A stretch of DNA of 64,000 bases from Rotaria sp. Silwood1. Taxonomy: Eukaryota > Rotifera > Eurotatoria > Philodinida > Philodinidae. The stretch spans positions 213,231 to 277,230 of the forward strand of contig CAJNOP010000125.1 in assembly GCA_905250075.1 (NCBI GenBank). Reading direction: 5' to 3'. Below the pieces are notes generated by a model that saw nothing but the letters and a program-made list of their open reading frames with translations, was not told the DNA's origin and did no database searches. Positions 45,485 through 58,700 of the stretch are shown here, one piece after another. Position 1 is the first letter of the stretch, and each line of letters opens with the position of its first letter. A program made the position numbers and the translations under genes.

Positions 45485-45744
45485 AGTGTCAAAATGTCGA
45501 AAGGAAAATGCAGAAAGTGAAAATGTAGAAAAGCAAAATGTTCAAAATTATGAATCCCTGTAAATCCTTGTAAATCCTTGATGGAAAACTTTTTCTAAGA
45601 TTTGATCAATAGAATGTAATACGGTACACATTCACAGAGCACAACAGTGAGAGTGAGGGCGAAATCTGTGACCAAAAAGGATTTAGATTTTCGACAATCT
45701 GCTTTCGACATTTTGTCTTTCGACATTTTCCTTTTCGACCTTTA
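45485..45744. mobile_element. Small foldback element with AAATGTCGAAAG arms
   Basis: GTCAAAATGTCGAAAGGAAA with two further variants on the left faces CTTTCGACATTTTCC-type words repeated on the right. Arms of about 75 bp are built from a 17-bp degenerate unit (GTCGAAAGNAAAATGNC), around a central 110 bp. Non-coding. Confidence 0.55.
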
Positions 45745-47418
45745 ACCACCTACTCAAAATTTTCGAAGCCGAGAGATTCGAATCTATAATTTTTTTCTCG
45801 CAATTAGTAAGTTTTATTTTGTTTCCGGCAAGCTACCTATGTATGTAGATTTCTCGATCTAGGAAACATTTCGTGTCTTCTTATTGGTGAACATAAAATC
45901 GAATATCAAAAACTATTAAATTCAATTTCAATTATTTTCTTTGTATTAAATTATTAAAATAGAAAAAAAAATGTGAAGTCTCAAATTTTCCTTGTTTTAA
46001 TATTGAAAAATTAATTTATATCAATTTTATAAAACCTTATGATCTAAATTAACTTTAAAAAACAAATTGGAAATGTCAAAGCTTCATCTTTTTATATTCT
46101 AAAAGAATTTTTTTTCATGAATAAAGCTTGAAAATATCAAATTTTTGTTTTATAAATTTTTAACGATTTACTGATAAGAATTTTAATAAAACGTATACTT
46201 TCAATTTTACTTTTAACTAGCTGCAATTCATAGAGTTTAGTAGACATAATTGTTATTATGAATGTGTAGGTAGCTGTTTTTCTTTGAACTTGAGTAGAAA
46301 TTCAATTGGAATTATAATATGAAATCAAAAATCGAATGGAGATAAACTAATCGAGATGCAAGAGTGTTGATACTTGTAGTGTATGAATTGTTTCACTCAA
46401 TGGTATTATTAAAAGATATTCATATGAAGGACTTCAAAATATACGTAAAATTAGAAATTTATTAGAAAAAAAATATATACGAAAACAACAACCGATTTAT
46501 TAAGACCAGTAACTGAGATTTATCGACATCATTGGTTTTTGAATGAAACTAATATAGTGTCGGATTTCGTTTCTTAAGTATTTAAGTTTGATGAGATTAA
46601 TATTTAGTGGAAATAATATACCACAGAAATAGGAAAGAATAAGAAAAAAGACGACTTATAGTCGGAAAAAAAAAGTATAACGACTTTATATCGTTTTTAA
46701 TATTAGACAACAGATAATAAGAAAAGAAATTATGTAATTAAATGAATTACATATTTATTATTGAAAAGGTAAATGCTTTTATTGACTTGCTAATAGAATT
46801 TTTCGAACTGCATGACAAAAATTTCTTCAATCATATACAATTGAGGGTCATACTAAATGGAAAATTAATAATTGCCAAAAACAAAGTCATTTTTTTTCTG
46901 TAACAAAAAAAAAAGATGTGAGTTATTTTGAAGTTTTCATGTTCTTTTTTTTTTTTGTAATTACTTATTTATTCATGAGTATAAGACTTAAAAGTGAATT
47001 TCAACTAACTTCATTGATTTCAACCTCAAGTCAAGGATATCATAATTTTTCATTGTTTTTAACTAAGAAATTTTCAGCAGATACCACTGAAATATATCGA
47101 TCAACAATTCTCTTTTTTTTTTTTATTTCATTCGAGTATATAAATGAATTATCCTACTTAGTTTAATACCATTATGACGCGTACGAAATTCTATCACTTA
47201 GAAAATAACATCTACTCCTTCAAAATTCAAGTTGATTTATATATATTCAAGTTACTCTTATACAAATAGATACTTGATAGAAGCAAAAAAAAACAAATCG
47301 TGTTTATTTCAAAGATGAACATAAAATAAATAAAATAATATCTTTTATATAGTCCCAAAAAAATTATACGAAGACAAATGATCACCGTTAGGTTCACATA
47401 ATGAAAGAAAATAAAATC
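45745..47418. other. AT-rich spacer, no gene recognised
   Basis: About 1.7 kb of very AT-rich DNA with poly-A/T runs. The 82-codon Phe-rich frame near 46918 is a composition artefact. I see no repeat structure or RNA gene. Confidence 0.4.
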
Positions 47419-47712
47419 TTATTTTTTTTCATGTTTATGATTTTTTTCATTATTAACCATAGCTTGTACAATCTTTCTTGTGTCACCACCAGCATCATGA
47501 TGTTGTGAATTTAATTGAACTTCAACTTTACTACGTTGTTTACCACCACTATTAAAACACAATAATAAAAAAACGTCTTTTATATTTTCTTTTTAAAATG
47601 AATCAAAATTCAATGACCTTCCAGCATTTAAATATTTTTCATATTGTTCATAAGTATCTTCAGCATTTTGTTCAGCTAAAGCTGTTGCTGATGTTGGATT
47701 TGTAGATGCCAT
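47419..47712 (-). CDS. Small hydrophilic protein, two exons, 74 residues
   Basis: Exons 47712-47618 and 47548-47419, joined by a 69-nt intron (GTCATT donor, TAATAG acceptor) whose phases agree. The product is MASTNPTSATALAEQNAEDT, then YEQYEKYLNAGSGGKQRSKV, EVQLNSQHHDAGGDTRKIVQ and AMVNNEKNHKHEKK. It is charged and probably largely helical or disordered, with no signal peptide or membrane segment. Splicing that exactly restores frame across a bdelloid-size intron, plus sensible composition, supports a real gene. I do not recognise the family. Confidence 0.7.
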
Positions 47713-49870
47713 TAAATAATGTATATATTGAAATAGTTCGTTTTTTTATTTCTACAATTTAAATCAATGAAATTAAAAAAAAAAGTATATAGTGACTAAA
47801 TGTGATATCATATCTTCGATCAAACGAACGTAAAAGAAAAAAGAAAATAAATTATCAAGTGACTTACTCGTATTTTTGCTGTCACCTTTATGAAACGAAT
47901 GAGAACAGCTGCTTCATTTTTTTTTTACATCTATCACTGATGATATCTGTGTCTTGTCGCTCTCGAAAAAAAAAAAAAAAAAAAAACGAGTCACAACGAA
48001 ATACTAATATAATATTTATAGAAGAAGAAAAAAAAAGAAAGTCACATATGGTTAGGATCACATGCAATTTATGATCGTATGATAAAAATAAATTGAAAAA
48101 AATTAATCATATATGTCAAGCTATTACATTACGAATATATCTGTTAGGATTTTTTAATCAAATAATGCTAATCGACTTTCTTCATATAAAGTTTCTTCAT
48201 TACTCAAAAATTGATTCTCGATAATGTATATTCAAAGAATATATAATTTTTAGAATATGTTAGGACTATAGTAAAGAGGTTATAGCTTTATTTTTTAAGT
48301 TTGTTATTTTTTTGAGTGAACTAAAGCGTTGAAAACAAAAACAAAAAAATCTCAAAAAAATGATGATATAATTTTTAATAATAATAACAAAGCTTAATTT
48401 AAAAAATGGATTCTGTTATGTCCTACATTTTGAAATATGCATTCGAACAAAACAAAAAAAAAGAAGCTATTGTCAACAATGAAATTCCTTCGAGAATTCC
48501 GGGACGCGAAATCAAAAAACAAAAACAGCGAAAATATATTTTTTGCATTATCTGTAAAAACTATATCACTCAAGCAGAAAATGACGAACATTTTTAGGAA
48601 AAAAAAAAAGTGCCGAATAAAAAATAATGTCATTTATGAAAGATGAGACCTCGAGCTGTCGTTGCTGATATGCATTTACATCAATCTTCATGTTGTTGAC
48701 GAAAAATGACTTTTTTTTTGGAGAGGAAAAGCTTAATTGAACAATGTTTCTTCTTTTTCTTCTAAAATTTTCATATTTAAATTAAAAATAAAAAAAAAAA
48801 AAAATTATTACTATTTTGACAGGTATGACTAAGAAGCATTTCTTTTATTGATGAACATAGAGGTTTATATATTATGTTTTAACATATAATCAATCATGCA
48901 CGATCTATAGTTGACAAATAATAAACATCTGTGACAAACACTTTTCCGTATGTCATAATTCAAATAATTTTTTGCACAAAATTAACTACCACAATTTCTC
49001 TATATTTTAAAAATAACAGTTACAATCATAATATTGAAAAATATCGAGTAGATAGGAATTTTTGAACACAAAAAATTTTGATGTTTGTTATGTTACATAT
49101 TAAAAAATTCAAGATGTTCCATAAACAAGATCCATTGAAATAAACAATTATTCCTTAAATTAGTTTCAAATTTTATCGAATAAATAAAATCAAACTATGA
49201 TGAATACATAGTATTTCTACGAACAAATTTTCTCTTTAATGTCAATATTAAACATATAGTTAAATGCCATTCTATTTTATATTAAATATATCAACTTCAA
49301 GAATAAAAAATCTAATAAGCAATCGATTTGATTGTAAATTTGTAAAAACTCGCATGTCTTCTATAATAAAAAGAGAATCTGATTTGAATTTGTCAAACGA
49401 TTTATACACGCAAACATAGTCAGATTTTCTTTTTTATTCTGCTTCAACAATTTTCTTTTTCCTTTTTTTTCATCTTCAACTCGTCTAACAAATCAATATT
49501 AGGCTAATGGATTGCAAAAATCTATGCGTATGCATCAGTATCGACAATAGAAAATATTAATGTTTGTTGCGCGCTCTCATATATATATATACGCTATTTT
49601 CATTTATTCACTTTTTTTCGCTTGCATTCATCTTTAATCCTAAAGACAAAAGCGGAAAAAAAAAGGCGGACGAATTGAAGGAAAACAAAGTCTATCGATT
49701 GTAAATTAACATGATATTTGTTTTTTATTATCATTATCATATGCAAGTAAGAAACAGTGAATATGTTCTCTTTCGATTAGAATTGATTTCTTTTCCTAAA
49801 AAACATAGACTGACTTTTAGATAAAAGAATATAGAACGAGTGCAGTACTTAGAGTCTTTTTTTTTCTTCT

Positions 49871-49902
<32 letters not shown>

Positions 49903-50305
49903 TACATAAAACACTCTTTAAAGATGCCAATCAAATGGGAATAAATGTTTATTTTCACGATAAGATGTTGTATGCGTATGTAAGCTTTTCTTCTTATTGC
50001 CGTATAACTCTTATATGAAAACACTCGTACCTAAAATAATCGATTATGAGTATCCGATGTAGGCGAACGACCGACTTCCGTATGTAATTCTCTTTCTTTT
50101 TCTTTTTCCTTTCTTTTTTTTTTTCCTTGCTTCAAGTTTTTTTTCATTATTATTGTCAATCTATAAGAGATTGATAAATGAAAAATTTTCAATTTTCCCA
50201 AGAACAGACTTATTTTTGGTAGATCAATTAAGTATCATTGTACTGAATGACTCGTTTATATATTGTTTTAGAAATGAACCATTTTTTCAGTTACAATTAA
50301 TATTA
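47713..50305. other. Long AT-rich intergenic region with homopurine/homopyrimidine tracts
   Basis: Contains many poly-A/T runs (for example A20 near 47968-47987) and a CTT/TTC microsatellite at 49857-49912. Frames at 47802, 48394 and 48406 are Lys- or Phe-rich artefacts on opposite strands of the same sequence. A possible 5' exon or leader of the CD225 gene may lie just before 50290, where TTTTTTCAG precedes the start. No gene called. Confidence 0.4.
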
Positions 50306-50946
50306 ATGATGCTTTCATCACAAGCATGTTCAGCATATCATTCTCATCAAAAATTATCACCATGTCGATGGTCAGCATCTGGTCGATCATTAACTGGCGA
50401 ACGTGGTAGTGCTTCATTTGGTAAGATGAAATTATTTATTATCACGATCATTGTATTGATATGTTCAGATGAACCATATCAATGTCCAGCACAATTATTA
50501 ATGAGTAAAAAAGCTCATCCTAAACGACATCTTATTTGTGCACTAATTTCATCTTTATTTTTTTTTGTCACTGGTAAGTCAAGACTCGAATTAATAAGAA
50601 TATATGGTAGATATTCTATTGAAACGAAAAAGAAAAAACAATATATTGTAGTTAGTAGTTAATAGCTTTCTTTACAATAAATTTACTCATGTATAAAAAA
50701 ATTTTTCATTGTAAAAACTAATTTAATTTGTTTGTTATATATATTTCTTTTTTTTTTTGAATAGGTATTGTTGCTATAGTTTATGCCATTAAGTCTTTAC
50801 ATTGTGAACGTGATGGACATTATGAACAAGCATTTATACATGCAAGACGTTCACTTTCTTGGTCAATGGCAACATTTGTGATTGCTCTTTTTGTTTATTT
50901 GACTATTGGTCTTATTCTTTTTATGCGTACAATAGATTATCATTAA
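50306..50946 (+). CDS. CD225/dispanin (IFITM-like) membrane protein, three exons
   Basis: Exons 50306-50420, 50469-50573 and 50765-50946, with 48- and 191-nt GT/AG introns and consistent phase, give 133 residues from the tandem ATGs at 50306. The N-terminal half is Ser/His-rich and cytoplasmic. Residues from about 52 read LLMSKKAHPKRHLICALISS, LFFFVTGIVAIVYAIKSL, ERDGHYEQAFIHARRSLSWS, and then a second membrane span (ATFVIALFVYLTIGLILFM). The GIVAIVYxxK core followed by (D/G)xYxxAxxxSRxA-type sequence is the CD225 signature. The family acts in endosomal or plasma membranes, but a role here is not known. The N-terminal start could be one exon further upstream. Confidence 0.8.
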
Positions 50947-51234
50947 ACGAAAGATTTTGTTACATATTTTTCGTCTATAAATAAATTTATGTTATTATTC
51001 TTTTTTTGTTTCATATAATACAAATAGAAATGATGAATAAAAAAAAAAAAAACATGAATAAAGTATTAAATTAGTTCATGTTAGAATAATGTAGAACATA
51101 AGAATATACATTGGATTGAGTGTAAAATTTGCATGTTTCCATGATTTCTCTATTTAAAAAAAAAATAATCATAAAAGAAGCTTATAGCAGATTCATTTAT
51201 AGAATATATATTACAAGATACTATCTTGTTATTA
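50947..51234. other. Short spacer after the CD225 gene
   Basis: AT-rich with poly-A runs; carries the presumed 3' end of the gene. Nothing else seen. Confidence 0.4.
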
Positions 51235-52600
51235 ATTAACAATTTTTCAGTCATTTCATATTAGTTAATAGTAAATTAGTACTAAGTGTTAATTCTACTA
51301 TATCATTAAGTATTCTTTGAGACTGACATACATTTTTTTTTTCTTCTAAATCAAACGTAATGAAATGTAAATATGCTTTATTCTTTATTTAATTCAAAAT
51401 ACTATTCAACATGATTTAAATATGGTTTTTTATATTTAATTTATCTAATGTTAATAAATGAATATTTCATGGTAAATTATTTTTTGTTATTCATAGCATG
51501 TTTGATGATATATTATTGAATAGTTAATATAATTTAAATTAAGAATACAACAAGTCTTAGATAGTGATTTCAAACATGACTTTTTTTTACGTATTGAAAA
51601 TTCATTATATTTTCAATTTTTTATAACAGCTTTGTTCAATCATCGATTGTTCGATATGATAGAAGTTATATATAAGTAGTAAATGGATTCATATACAGTA
51701 GGGTGCAAAAAAATTGCCGTTTGACATAAAAATTTCGTCGTAGCCTATTTTGTCAGTTTCTCAAGGAACTACTTTAGAACTATTCACAAAGGTTAGGGAG
51801 TAGCTCTGTGCATCTAGTGAGACTGGCACGTTCCCAAAAGTGTTGTTGACTTTCATGGAAATGGCGCATCATTCACGTGCTAATAGTCTATCAGTGGATC
51901 GATCAGTCGTCTTACACACTATCGGATTAAGGATTAACGCAGTGCTGCTCGAAACTGTCCGTATGACGAAGACCTCTGTCCGTACTATCTAATACAAAAT
52001 TACGAGGATCCAAGAGCGAAGCACTATTGAGCATCAGGGCTAGCAAAGCAATTTATGAGCCACATCAGCACGAAACCATCATGTGGCTATCAAATAGCAC
52101 GGGCTTAATGTCAGTTGAATCCTTGCGATCGGTATTCGATCGACTTGTTTAGAGAGAAAGATTCTCAAATCTTGATGAATTGTCGAAATTCTTGAACAAA
52201 GAATGGGATAGAATTGCTATGTAAACGCTAAGTTGTTTGACCGCTTGCAAGAAAGCGAGATGTCTCTCTCGTCTTGTTTTGAAGGGAGAGCGAAGCTTTT
52301 ATTAATTGCTATAGTTGTAGACTATAGTACATGTATAGTTGATCAATTAAAAGAGTTTCAATATTCATCGCTTTCCGTAAGAGAAATTTTGAAAACTTTA
52401 ACAGCAAATTTTTTTGCACCCTACTGTATATAACTATTGAGAACTAATTCGACGATTGAGAATATTTCAAGTTGGTAATTCAATAGAGAAAGGAAATTTT
52501 TACCACAAACAACTAGTCCATTATTATGAACCTGTCACATTTCAAGGCTTATCAAGTATATCATAATTAAGTATATGTTGATGTAGTATCATTTCGATTG
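51235..52600 (-). pseudogene. Degenerate copy of the alpha-mannosidase 3' region
   Basis: Blocks at 51235-51695 and 52427-52560 align in order with the last large exon of the mannosidase gene at 55.88-56.38 kb. Examples are TGTTAATAAATGAATATTT, TGTTTGATGATATATT and TTGAGAAC(T/C)AATTCGA. Identity is roughly 70-75% by eye, with indels and stops, so it is not translatable. A Tc1-like element (51696-52426) splits the copy exactly between two consecutive blocks. It is the product of an old local duplication about 4 kb from the parent gene, or of conversion from another locus. Confidence 0.75.
51696..52426. mobile_element. Tc1/mariner-like element, internally decayed
   Basis: The ends CAGTAGGGTGCAAAAAAATT and AATTTTTTTGCACCCTACTG are inverses flanked by TA (51694-51695 and 52427-52428). 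Inside, plus-strand sequence near 51960-52120 still resembles the N-terminal paired-type DNA-binding region of Tc1 transposases (YKITRIQERSTIEH, NHHVAIK). It is full of stops and lacks the DDE catalytic half. At 731 bp it is about half the length of an intact element. Dead, but the ends are well preserved. Confidence 0.85.
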
Positions 52601-53163
52601 ATGTATAGACCTTGACGATAATATTGATCGCCAGTTATTCTATACAAACAATTGTTTTTTAAACAGATTTTCAACAAAAAAAGTACACAGGAATATTGTT
52701 AGTATATGCGTATATGTGGTATTTTCCACATGATTATAGAATCAGAGTCAACACTTAGCTGAGGATGTCTCTCTTCTTTCATTACAAGAGTAAAGACAGT
52801 TAGACTGTGAGTTTCAATAAAAAGATAATAGAACATATGTAGCACATTAAACCTGAAATGAACAATGAAACATAAAAATGAATCTATACGCAACTGTACA
52901 ATGGGAATTTTTAGTTGTGTCGAGAAAAGCTTAAAATGATCATAGGTGGTTAAAGTTTAAAACTTCTCTGTGCCACATCTTGGGTATTCCATGGTATCTC
53001 TACCACATTTATATTGAGTATTTCCAAATTCTATGAAACTTCCAGGATTTGTAGACCATAATGAGCTATTAAAATCTCCAAGATCAGTTTTCTAAGTTTC
53101 GTTAATAAATAGGGACATATCGAGCATGATATTCTATATGATTTTCGGTATAATCATAAGAAC
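52601..53163. other. Spacer
   Basis: No gene or repeat recognised. The first part may still be very decayed mannosidase copy. Confidence 0.3.
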
Positions 53164-53235
53164 GGTGGAGTGTGGAGGTGCGTGACGATGTCGTTGTGAG
53201 TTCTTTCACCAGTGACTCACACATACACATACCCT
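53164..53235. repeat. Telomere-like palindrome (copy 8, degenerate)
   Basis: GGTGGAGTGTGGAGGTGCGTG passes through a spacer to CACACATACACATACCCTT. The same overall plan as copies 1-7 but more diverged. It is the only one in the conserved-gene half of the window. Confidence 0.4.
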
Positions 53236-53674
53236 TGTTTTGGTTTATTTTATAATCAGATCTTGGTCAAAATGATTTTACATTTGCTTGAGGTTGTTTT
53301 CTATTTCTTGTTACTATTCTTTTTTTAGTGTATGTTACTGATGATGAGATTAGATGAAAAAATTGATTGATCATGAAATAAAGAATTTAATTTTTTAAAT
53401 TAATATTTTATTATTTTATTTATTCTATGGAGAAGAAATAGGATTGATTGAAAGTTAATAATCATCTAATGTTTTGTTCACTTTGAAGGTTGGAAGAAAA
53501 AGATATGCCCTTTTGGGATAGAACCAGTTGAATACTAAAATTTCATATTGAACGGATTCAGTTTAAAATGATATTGACTCAAGAAATATCACCTATTTTT
53601 TCTTTAAAATAAAAAAAATTTTTGTTTTCATATTTTAGATAGTAACATAAAACTGTAAAACGATTCGAACTAAC

Positions 53675-54010
53675 TTTTAAAATGGAAATTAAAAAAAAAA
53701 GATTCACGAAAAATTAAAGAACGTAAATGTGATTGTAAAGAAATAAGAATAACTGATAGTTGTGTAAAACTAATTTATTCTTCTTGCTAATTATATTAAC
53801 AACGACGATGATGATTCAGTTGTTGAAATAGAAGAATCATCTAATTATTTAAATCGATTAACTAGTCATGATCTTGAAAGGTTATTAAATGATATTAAAG
53901 TGCATACAAATTTAGAATAACAACAACAACAGTTTGAATAAAAGATTCGACCTTTTAATACACAATACTGAAACGATATAACAACAATAATAAAATACAA
54001 ATTAGTTAAA
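53675..54010 (+). pseudogene. Possible cactin-like gene relic
   Basis: Discontinuous frames read KERKCDCKEIRITDSCVKLI, then DDDDSVVEIEESSNYLNRLT, SHDLERLLNDIKVHTNLE, and after stops NTQY-NDITTIIKYKLVK. The LERLLxDIKVxxxLE then WxDxTxIxxxEL spacing recalls the mid-region of cactin, a nuclear splicing cofactor. Several stops and no complete exon; the assignment is tentative. Confidence 0.35.
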
Positions 54011-55733
54011 TAAAAAAAACGTTATATTCAAGATTACTTCAATTTGATAATAATTATTTCGACCTGCCAATAAATAAACAAAATGAAGATGATTGAATCT
54101 AAGCGAATCCTGAAGACTTTGATATTATTTAATTTGTTTTTTTTTTGTTCTTGATAAAATAATATCGAATACAACTCAAAAATAAAAGATGATTATTCAG
54201 TCATCCAACACCATCATATGAATGTTAGATTTATTTAGATTTGTGTCAGTGACATACCTATAATACGGATCATTAATTAACTGTAAATCATTTACTATAT
54301 AGGAAAAACGAGACGGAAAATTAACAGAAATATCTTAGAAATAATATTTTGTTTCTGTGTTCTCAGAATGTTAGAAAATATGACAAACAGATGATAAATG
54401 TTAAATACAAGAAAAAAGAACACTTGTTTGGAACGTAACACCTGATTTGAAAATACTTAAATACTTTTTCCATCATAAGACACTATAAAACTAATACAGA
54501 GAAAAATATAAGAGTCAAGTCATTGATGCAAAGTTAAGCGTTTCTATAATGTTTCAAATAGAGTTATTTGTATTTCTTTTAACATGTTTCTCATTACATA
54601 TGTATATCATCTTGACAATAAATTCTATTTTGTTTTTCTTCTCTCTTTAATTTATTAAGAAGTTTGATGATTGTAAATAAATCGTAGAGTTATTCATTAA
54701 TTAGAAAACACATTGAATAGATAATAAGAAGTATCACAAGTACAGAGTTAGTATGATTTACAAATCAGTTGATAATTATTAAAATTATGTCTATTCGTTT
54801 ACTTGAAGATATAAATTCTCAATTTAATTATAGCAACTATTCTAAATCTAGACAAAAAAAATTTAACTAACTATAATCCAAATCATTAATAATTTTAAAT
54901 GAAATGAATATTATATAAATTCAAATAGCTAAAGGTTTATAACAGTTCACTGAGTACTAACATGACAACAAAAACAACAATTCTAGTTACAAGGGAAAGT
55001 AGCATTGATATGATGTGCTTGCAAAATTAAGTTAGTAGACAAAAAAAAAGTAATTATATCGATAGAACAAAAGAGTCGTATTAAGCAATTCTTTCATAAT
55101 TCATATTATATGAGGTCAATAAAATCAGCTGAAAGTTGTACGAAAAGAAAAAAGAATAAGTGCAGACCAATATGTCATAGTTATCATTAAATATATTTAA
55201 TAACAAGTATGAGAAAAACAAAAATGAAATGACACACTTGATGTGCACTAATGTAACAAATTTGTCAATCGTAATGGTTTTTTTTGCTGTCATACACCCT
55301 CAGTTTAATGTTTTGACAAGCAGATAAATCATAACTAATGAAATAAGACGATGATACAAATTTCATAAATGATTCCATTGAAATCAAATGAAAATAATTT
55401 CTCTTACTAGCTGAAGCTTCTATAGGATCACTGATCTATTTTTTTTTATTGCTTTTATATCAATAACTGATGAATTCAGCAACATTTTAAACGTCATACC
55501 TCTTAATTAGTAAATACAAAACAAAAATGAAACAAATTTTTTGTTAGTGCTAACATACAAACATATAGACAATGAAATTAATGTCAATGTACGACTTTAT
55601 TTCTTCTAATGTTTTATGAATAAGTGTATAAATAAGAAAAAAAAAATTTCTAAAATTCTACTCAATAATAAAAAGCTAGATTAAAATCACAGAGTGTGTG
55701 TCTATTCATCTTGTAGTTTTTTGAATAAATTAT
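54011..55733. other. AT-rich spacer downstream of the mannosidase gene
   Basis: Contains the 3' flank of the convergently placed mannosidase gene. No open frame with protein character and no transposon ends recognised. Confidence 0.4.
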
Positions 55734-58700
55734 TTATTCGACTGTAACAAGGAATGTTCGAATTTGCATTGGATTAAGTAATATATTTAAATCATTTAAT
55801 GATGTTTCTTCTAAAAAAAATAGAAAAATTTATTTAAAATAAAATTAATATTATAAATACATACTTAAAATATTTATTTTTGATAATTTTTCATTATTAA
55901 TTGACCAATTAAGTCTTTTCATATTATTTAATGGTAAATTACCAGCAAGTGTTAATTCAATTATATCATTAATTATTCCTTGTCTTTGAAATATTTTTTG
56001 TAAATCAAATATAACTGAATTTGAATATATATTATCTTCATTTAATTCAAAATAATGTTCAATACGAATTAAATATTTTTTTATATCTAATTGATCAAAT
56101 GTTAATAAATGAATATTTAATGGTAAATCATTTTTTAATGCTGTCCATGTTTGATGATATATTGTTGAATAATTAACATAGGATAATGATGGTAATGCAT
56201 AAGTCGCTAATGGATGCATATATAAATGTTGAGAACCAATTCGATGATAAAAAGCACTTGAAGTAGGTGATTCAATAATAAGAAAATGTTTACCACGAAC
56301 AACAAGACCATTATCAAAAGCTGTTTCATTTAAAGGTTCATCAACACCAAGAGCATCATCATGAAGTGTACGTCTATGTAACATTATTTCAATAGATCCA
56401 TCATGAATACTACTACCACCTTCGGATCGATCTAAATAAAGAAAAAAAAAACCTTGATAATGTGTTAATGTATTTGATTATTTGTTTACCAGTAAGAATA
56501 GTAAATTGACGATTTGATTCTTTAATCCATATTCGACTATTTATTGGATAATAATTTCCACTTACAGTTTCAATTTTTGAATAGTTCCATGTTGGTCGAT
56601 AATCTCGTATACGTTCAAGAATTTCACGTCCATTTGAATCCGTATAAAATTTTGATTGACTATTTATATCTGTATCATAACGAAGAATTATTTCTTTACC
56701 AATATTATCATCTATTGGAATAGGTCCTACAGTCCATTGAATTTCAAGTATTTTTGCATCATTATATAAATTTATTTCTTGACTTGTCCAATCATTAAAA
56801 ATAATAATTGCTGTTTGAACATTTGTTGCTTTTATACATGTTCTAAAATTCAAAGAAAGAAAAAAATAAAACACACGTTTTTTTTTTTTTTGTAATAAAT
56901 AAATATACTTACATTGAACGTTTATTGCTTACTGGTTGAGAATCTGTTGAATTTGGACGAAATATATATGCACCAGATGATTGAAATTCTGATCCAGAAT
57001 TATTACCCGAAAAACCTAAATTATAAATATAAATAAATAATTTAAATATAAATATTTACTTACTTGTATACCAATAAAAACCTTGACTAGTAAATGGTAT
57101 AATAATATTCTTTTTTATATTTATAATCTTATTTAAATTTCCTTGACAATCAAATTCAACTCGAAGATACTATAAATTAATTTATAAAACAAAAATAAAA
57201 ACAAAAATTTCCTTTTATCTTTTACTTCATTTTGAAGAATACATTTATCATCTTTTGTTATACTTATATCTTGTTTATTATCTAGAAGAATATTATTTTT
57301 AATTTCAAAATAATATGTATTAAAGCCAAGTGCTGGTAAAATAACTTTAAATACAAGTTCATTCATAGCAAAACTTTTTCGACCAGGAATTTTCTTTGTT
57401 GGTTCTGATATTGGAATAAACTAAAAAACCAATAAAATAACTTCAACAAATTATCTTATATTATTATATTTACATCAGCTAAAATTCCATATCCTGTTGA
57501 ATCACGTATTGTATAATTTTTAGTTACAGGAACACGAACATAATGTGAAATTGTATGTACAGTTGGATTCCAAAGTGTTAAAGTAAACTATAATTAAAAT
57601 AAAAATAAGAATAGAGAAAATTTTTTTTGTTTACGAACATGATCTTGTCCTTCAATAGGTAAACATTCACTAATATTTGTTAATTGACAAAGAAATTGAG
57701 GTGCATTTGATAGTGTTTGATTATCTTTAGGTAAAAGTTTATCATAAGCTTTATTGATAACATCCTAGAATTATAAATAATTAAAGAAACTCTTCTTTTT
57801 CTATTGCTTTTTTTTTGATAATAAAAATATTTTTGTCTTCAACACTTACCACTGCAGCATCAATACCTTCAGATAATCGCATAGCATAATCAAAAGCAAC
57901 TTCTTGTTTTTCTGTTCCACTAACTGCATCATGATGTTGTACAATACCCAATGCTTCATCTATTATTAATAATATATTCAAAAACAAAAAGATTTTTTTT
58001 TTAATAGATAAATATCTTACTCAAAGGAAAAATATTATTTCGTAAATTTGTATTAGCAAATGCATTTAATTGTCGAGTTACTTGTAAAATATTATTTGAA
58101 TGACGTTCATAACGTTTAAGAGCTGCTCGTGATGTAAAATAACCAGTCCAAAATCCATGTTGATGATGAGCATATGGAAAAAAATCATCAGTTTTTGTTG
58201 TCCACGTACGATCAATTTTATTTAATGCATATAAATAACATGATGGTGTTGAATAGAAAACATTTACATTACTTCCATTTGCTTGCTACAATTTATTTTG
58301 TTTTTTAGTATTATTTTAAAAATAAAAAGAAGTTCTTATACTTCAGCATTCACATATTTTATTAATTTATCTAAATTTTTATACCATTGATTTGCATTTT
58401 CATATTGAAAATCACTACCCATTGTCATAATAATATGATTTGTAGCAAATGCAAGTGCCTACAAAAAAAAAACAAACAAATTTTACATTTGTTTCAACTT
58501 GAAATATACAAACTTCATCATGTGCAACTTTAATAAATTTTTGAACACGTTCACGTACATTATAATCATGTAATCGAGGATCATCCTATAAATTCATATT
58601 TATTAGATTAAAATTTATCTTTCATTATAAGAAAAAAGATTAGCAAAAAGAACAAAGAAAATAAACAAGCATCACACTATAATAGATGTAGCATTGTAGA

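Noticed and set aside
48394-48646. Lys-rich and Phe-rich frames on opposite strands
   Set aside because: Poly-A/T composition artefact; frames overlap antisense with no splice or motif support.
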